Assembly (NCBI GenBank): GCA_963754135.1
Contig: CAVWEY010000004.1
Location: 248,001-312,000 of the forward strand
Reading direction: 5' to 3'
From: JAJFUI01 sp963754135
Lineage (GTDB): Bacteria; Planctomycetota; Planctomycetia; Pirellulales; Thermoguttaceae
Length of the DNA: 64,000 bases
Numbering within the stretch: position 1 is the first letter of the stretch; each line of letters starts with the position of its first letter. The notes beneath the pieces were generated by a model. The model saw only the letters and a program-made list of their open reading frames with translations. It was not told where the DNA came from and ran no database searches. A program made the position numbers and the translations under genes. Positions 60,096-64,000 of the stretch are shown in pieces.

Positions 60096-62271
60096 CCTCC
60101 GTGCGTCCCGAGCATCATTAGTTCATTCTCCGTGGCGATCAGCAGTTGTCCGCTGGCCACCAGGAGATTGCCGCCGGCGGCGCCGTGGGCGCCCAGGTCG
60201 ATCAGTTTCCGCATCTCGGCGGTCTGCCGGTCGAACACATACAGTTTATCACGGGTGGGCCAGAGGACGCAGTCGCCGGCCAGCAGCCCCCGGCCGTAGC
60301 CGGGCCGGGCGGGGCCGTCGGGCCAGACGTGCTTCACCCGGCCGCGGTCTTCTTCCCGCAGGCTGATCCAGTAGAGCCGCGGGCCGCCGGCCAGGAGCCA
60401 GTCGCCCGCCGCCCCCAGCAGGCCCACGGCGTCCTCGACTTCGGTCCCCGTCTGCCAGAGCATTTGGCCGCCGGCGGCGTCGAAGGCGAAGATGCGGGGG
60501 CTGTCGGCAGGGGCCACCAACAGCGTACCGCGGTATAAGAGGCAGGGGTTCAGTTCTCGCTGCCAGTGCGGGGCTAGTTTGCTCAAGTCGCCGCGCAAGG
60601 CGCGGGGATAGAGGCTCAGCCAGAGAATCCGGCCGTCCTCGGCCCGCAGCGCCGCCACCGCGCCGAGATTCGTGTTGCAGTAGAGCGTCCCGCCGGCCAG
60701 CGTGAGCAGATTGCAGGTACACTCGGGGAGCATTCCGCGGGCGGGCGTCTCGGCGCCGCAGACGAACCGCCGCCAGCGGAGCCGGCCCGTCCCCGCGTCG
60801 AAACAGGCCACGGCGGCCTGCGGGCGGACGTCCCGGCGGCGCATCGCCACGTAGACTCCCTGCTGGTCCGCCAGCGGCGAGCCTTCCAGCGCCCAACCCT
60901 CTTCGGGCGTGATTTTCCAGAGCAGGCGTCCCTCCGCCGCCAGATCGAGGCAGACCAGATAGCCTGACCCGACGTTCATCGTTGCACCTTGCGGTTGGCC
61001 GGTCAGGGCGGGACCCATCCGGGCGTAAAGCCGGTTGTGGCAGGCGGTCATCGTATATTGCGGCGTGCCCAGCCTATCGGCGGAGAACATGGAAGGGCTC
61101 TCCGCGCCGGCCAGCTCGGACTGATAGATTGCGGCGGACTGGCCCCACGCCGGCTTGCCAGTTGACGACCGCAGGGCGAGGATTTCCCGCGCATTGTTCA
61201 CAAGGACCAAGTCACCCAACAGCAACGGATGGAAAGCCGGCTGTAGCGGCGACGCCCTCACCCCCGGCCCCTCTCCCAAAGGGAGAGGGGAGACAAGGGA
61301 GACTCGCCACGCAACCGCGCCGACATCCACCAGCGCCGGGGCGATTTTGTTGCGTTGCGGATTGCCGGCGAAGGTGTCGCCAGTCGGGGCCGGACGCCAC
61401 GGCGGGCCAGGATTGCGCTTTCGGCCAACAGCGATTCCAGCAGTTGGACGTAGTTTCCCTGGCGGCCACCCAGACGGCCTTGGGCGTGGGGGTGCAGCCG
61501 GGCCATCGCCGTCAATTCGGCCCGCGCCCGGCCACTTTCCCCTTCCAGAATCGACACCAGCACCAGCCGCGCCCGGACGCCGGCCAGATCGAGTTTCGTG
61601 TCGGGGTAGGAGGGCCAAGGGGACAAAGTCACCGGGGATTTCTGATTTCTGATTTCTGATTGATGATTCGCCGAATCTGAACCCTGACCCCTGAACCCTG
61701 AACCCTCTGCGGCGGGCACGATCCGTTCCCAATACGACCGGGCCGCGGCGTAGTCGCCCGACTCCAGCGCGATCTCGCCCAGGGCCATCAAGGCCCGGTC
61801 GCCGTAGCTGCTGGCGAAGGCCCGGTCCACGACGTTTTCCAGCAGCGTGCGGTCCCGCCCCGCGATTCCACGTTCGTACCACTCTTGGGCGACCGTGTTG
61901 ACGCGGGCCCGGTAGAGCCGGAGGGCTTCGGGCGGCAGAGCCGCCAACTGCCACTGGCACCAGTCCCGCAGACCGACGTAACGCTGCGCGGTGACGCCCA
62001 CCAGCTTGCCTTCCGGGGCTTCGGCCAGCCGGCGGAGTAGTTCGACGGCCTCGTCCCACTGCCGGTCGGCCAAGAGGGCTTTGACCCGCTCCAACTGGAG
62101 CCGGACGGCGTTGTCCACCTGGTCGACCTCGACGGCGTCGGCCAGCTCGAACTGGGCGCCAGGAACCGCGCCGGGCCACTGGCCGCGGACCGGCTCGCCC
62201 CGGCCGGCCAGCAAGAGCACGCCGGCAAAAAGGGCGAACTCAGGCCAAGATGTCCGGCGGCGATGGACCAT
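60083..62271 (-). CDS. TPR / PQQ-like beta-propeller exported protein, frameshifted
   Basis: About 728 residues. Signal peptide (FALFAGVLLLAGRGEPVRGQ). The helical TPR-like N-terminal half includes EWYERGIAGRDRTLLENVVD and GDRALMALGEIALESGDYAA. After a slip near 61395 come PQQ/WD-type blades: HPLLLGDLVLVNNAREILAL, GRLLWKITPEEGWALEGSPL, GRLRWRRFVCGAETPARG and GTLYCNTNLGAVAALRAEDG. Repeat stretches in frame: EGSGFRGQGSDSANHQSEIR (about 61640-61710) and SPLPLGEGPGVRA (about 61253-61295). Resembles BamB-like assembly or envelope proteins; exact role unknown. Confidence 0.85.
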
Positions 62272-62328
62272 CCCCTAAGTATAAGCGGGAAGTTGGTATG
62301 GCAAAAGGGAACAGGCGCGCAGCGAGCA

Positions 62329-62409
62329 GGGTGGCACGCCCTAAAAGGGCGCGGTTGACGGCCGAATTCAAGCTGGAAACCTGCCACGCCCTTTCAGGGC
62401 GTGCCACCC
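62329..62409. repeat. GGGTGGCACGCCCT inverted repeat
   Basis: Arms GGGTGGCACGCCCTAAAAGG and CCTTTCAGGGCGTGCCACCC around a 35-base centre. Upstream of the PQQ-type gene; a TCACGCGGAGCG-type element follows at 62434-62453. Confidence 0.88.
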
Positions 62410-62463
62410 AACGTCGCCGGACAGTGATATACTCCCTCACGCGGAGCGTAAGGATTTACAATC

Positions 62464-64000
62464 CTACTGCAAGTCGAGCCCCATCAGGTACTCGTCCAGC
62501 GACTTCCGCAGGCCGGTCTCTTGGGCCATCAATTCGGCGATTTGGCCGCGAAGTTTCTCGATCTCGGTCTCCTGATCGCTGAACTTCTTCACGTAACTCT
62601 TGTAGACGTCGCTCTGGCGGTCGAGCTGGGCCATGTTCTGGCGGATGCGGGCCTGGTCCTCGCCGATCTGGCCGATCCGCTGCTCGAGCTGCTGCCGGCG
62701 GACCGCCACCTGCTCGATCTCGTGCTTCCGCTTCACGATTTCCTGGAGCGCGGCCTTAACCTGGCCGCTGACTACCTTGGCGCTCACAAAGAACTGGATG
62801 GCATCGTCGTCGAGGTTGTTGATCGCCACCTGCTGGCGGTCGATCCGCTCTTGCTCGATGGTGAGCTTGGCCGGCTCGCCCGGTTTGGCCTCGACGGCGA
62901 AGCGGTACAGGTCGCGGGTCTTTTCCGCCGGCTCCGTGGGCTTGACCAGCGTCCAGTTTGGATCGATCGGGTACTCGACCAGCACGGTTTTCGCCTGCTT
63001 GCCCGAGTTCTTCACGGTGTACTCGACCGAGCGGGTGAACTTGCGGGCGGAAATCATCGTCCCCTTCAAGAGCCGGACGCTCAGGAGTTCCTCGGGCTGG
63101 GCCTTGCCCTGCGGGGCGACCTCCGTATCCAAATCCAGGCCATAGCTGATCAACCGCTGGCTGCCGGGCGGGAGGTCTTCGATCTTGGCGTCGCCGGCGT
63201 AGACGCCGCCGTCGAACACCGTGACCGGCCCCTGCATCAGGTAGAGGTCCGTGGTGTTGGTGAAGCGAAGCCCGTAGAGCGGGTGTTGGGCCTGGACCGT
63301 CGGGTTGTAGATCGAAACCTTCTCCCCCTTCACTTCCGCATTGACGATCGGCAGCATGGCCGACTGCTGGCGGGGCAAGGAGACGGGCATGGCGATGGCG
63401 TACTGGAAGAGGTTGCCGACGTTGCCCCCTTGGGCGGCGGCTTGTACGCCTTGCCCGGGTTGCCATGCAGCCGTCCCCGCGACTCTCGCGTCGTGGGCGG
63501 AAAGCGCACCACCCTCCCCCCATTCCATCCTGGCGATTGCCGCCAGGGGTGGTGCAGCCGACTTCGGTGCCGGCGGCGCGTTCATCGCCAGGCCCTTGGC
63601 CCGAAACAAAGCCTCCCTGTTAGCGAGGTCCTGCCCGTAGGTCTGTGGACGCAGCGAGGCGTAAAGCTCCAATTGCTCTTCCGGCCGCGGGATGTAGAGC
63701 GGCTCGTAGAGGTCCATCGTAAAGGAGATCGGCCGGCCGCTCACCAAGCTCAGTTTGACGTTGTTCCAGTCCTCCTCGGAGGTATTTTCCACGATCGCCC
63801 AGCCCTGGAGGAATGGCTTCTGGTCGTCGGCGAGGACCAGGCGGTAAGTGGTTTTCCAGACGGGCGACTCTTGGATGTAACCAACCCGCACCCGCCGCTC
63901 ACCCTTGCCCAGGAAACTCAGCTCGACCGACTTCTTGTCGGTGGCGTGGGCCGAGGCCAGCACGCTCAGGGCCTTGCGCAACTCGGCGTCGAGCTTCTCG
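62464..64000 (-). CDS. DUF4139 domain protein (MuiA-like), partial
   Basis: About 512 residues in the window; the N-terminus lies beyond the right edge (the frame is open to 64000). Core DUF4139 sequence: VELSFLGKGERRVRVGYIQE, WAIVENTSEEDWNNVKLSLV, SGRPISFTMDLYEP and LLSVRLLKGTMISARKFTRS. A C-terminal coiled coil (RKHEIEQVAVRRQQLEQRIG) follows. Envelope-associated beta-sandwich and coiled-coil protein of unknown biochemical role. First gene of the minus-strand cluster at this end. Confidence 0.88.
   Translation of the reverse strand, partial: EKLDAELRKALSVLASAHATDKKSVELSFLGKGERRVRVGYIQESPVWKTTYRLVLADDQKPFLQGWAIVENTSEEDWNNVKLSLVSGRPISFTMDLYEPLYIPRPEEQLELYASLRPQTYGQDLANREALFRAKGLAMNAPPAPKSAAPPLAAIARMEWGEGGALSAHDARVAGTAAWQPGQGVQAAAQGGNVGNLFQYAIAMPVSLPRQQSAMLPIVNAEVKGEKVSIYNPTVQAQHPLYGLRFTNTTDLYLMQGPVTVFDGGVYAGDAKIEDLPPGSQRLISYGLDLDTEVAPQGKAQPEELLSVRLLKGTMISARKFTRSVEYTVKNSGKQAKTVLVEYPIDPNWTLVKPTEPAEKTRDLYRFAVEAKPGEPAKLTIEQERIDRQQVAINNLDDDAIQFFVSAKVVSGQVKAALQEIVKRKHEIEQVAVRRQQLEQRIGQIGEDQARIRQNMAQLDRQSDVYKSYVKKFSDQETEIEKLRGQIAELMAQETGLRKSLDEYLMGLDLQ

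Overview
The window looks like chromosomal DNA of a planctomycete, probably an uncultured Pirellulales-like lineage. Evidence: a TIGR03000-type Cys/Gly-rich exported protein, a DUF1559 pseudopilin with the H-X9-DG tail, two PEP-CTERM proteins, planctomycete-style lipoproteins, a moxR/DUF58/BatA/vWA cluster and high GC. No rRNA, tRNA, CRISPR array or phage was recognised. About 25 apparent single-base frameshifts interrupt otherwise well conserved genes. That suggests a draft assembly with indel errors, so I annotate these genes as continuous and give the break position.

Layout. 1-2.1 kb: a family-4 glycosyltransferase (cut at the left edge) and a brnT-brnA-abrB toxin-antitoxin group. 2.1-4.0 kb: an IS1380-type insertion sequence with recognisable ends. 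4.1-9.0 kb: a PEP-CTERM protein, a RelE/Phd-type module, truA, a DUF6932 gene pair and asd. 9.1-15.9 kb: exported and surface proteins (TIGR03000, lipoprotein, DUF1559 pilin, PEP-CTERM) and an AraC regulator. 16-21.5 kb: an exported isoaspartyl methyltransferase, parDE, a B12/radical-SAM protein and a DUF4160-DUF2442-CopG cluster. 21.5-32.4 kb: complex I genes nuoG-H-I-J-K-L-M-N on the minus strand, followed by a tRNA-binding protein. 32.8-38.9 kb: a TPR/metallopeptidase, mazG, a large membrane protein and an ABC ATPase. 39-45.8 kb: two related DUF1559-like membrane proteins flanking a pgi / PIG-L deacetylase / nagB-like operon and apgM. 45.8-64 kb: a long minus-strand cluster (DUF4139 protein, PQQ-propeller protein, moxR, DUF58, BatA, vWA/GATase-like, a DUF4175-like giant, a terpenoid-cyclase-fold protein and an NPCBM protein) with a hicAB module lodged inside it.

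The most striking feature is a dense set of short dispersed repeats, mostly palindromic, of at least a dozen sequence families. They sit between genes and also inside conserved genes, where many are translated in frame (truA, nuoG, nuoM, nuoN, apgM, batA, moxR, the radical SAM gene and others). Some supply stop codons and C-terminal tails. Three genes of exported or membrane proteins take part of their N-terminal signal segment from them. Four repeats are very long inverted repeats with 24-30 bp perfect arms. Separately, a G-rich octamer matching GGGNAGGG (the E. coli KOPS consensus) lies almost entirely on one strand whatever the gene direction.
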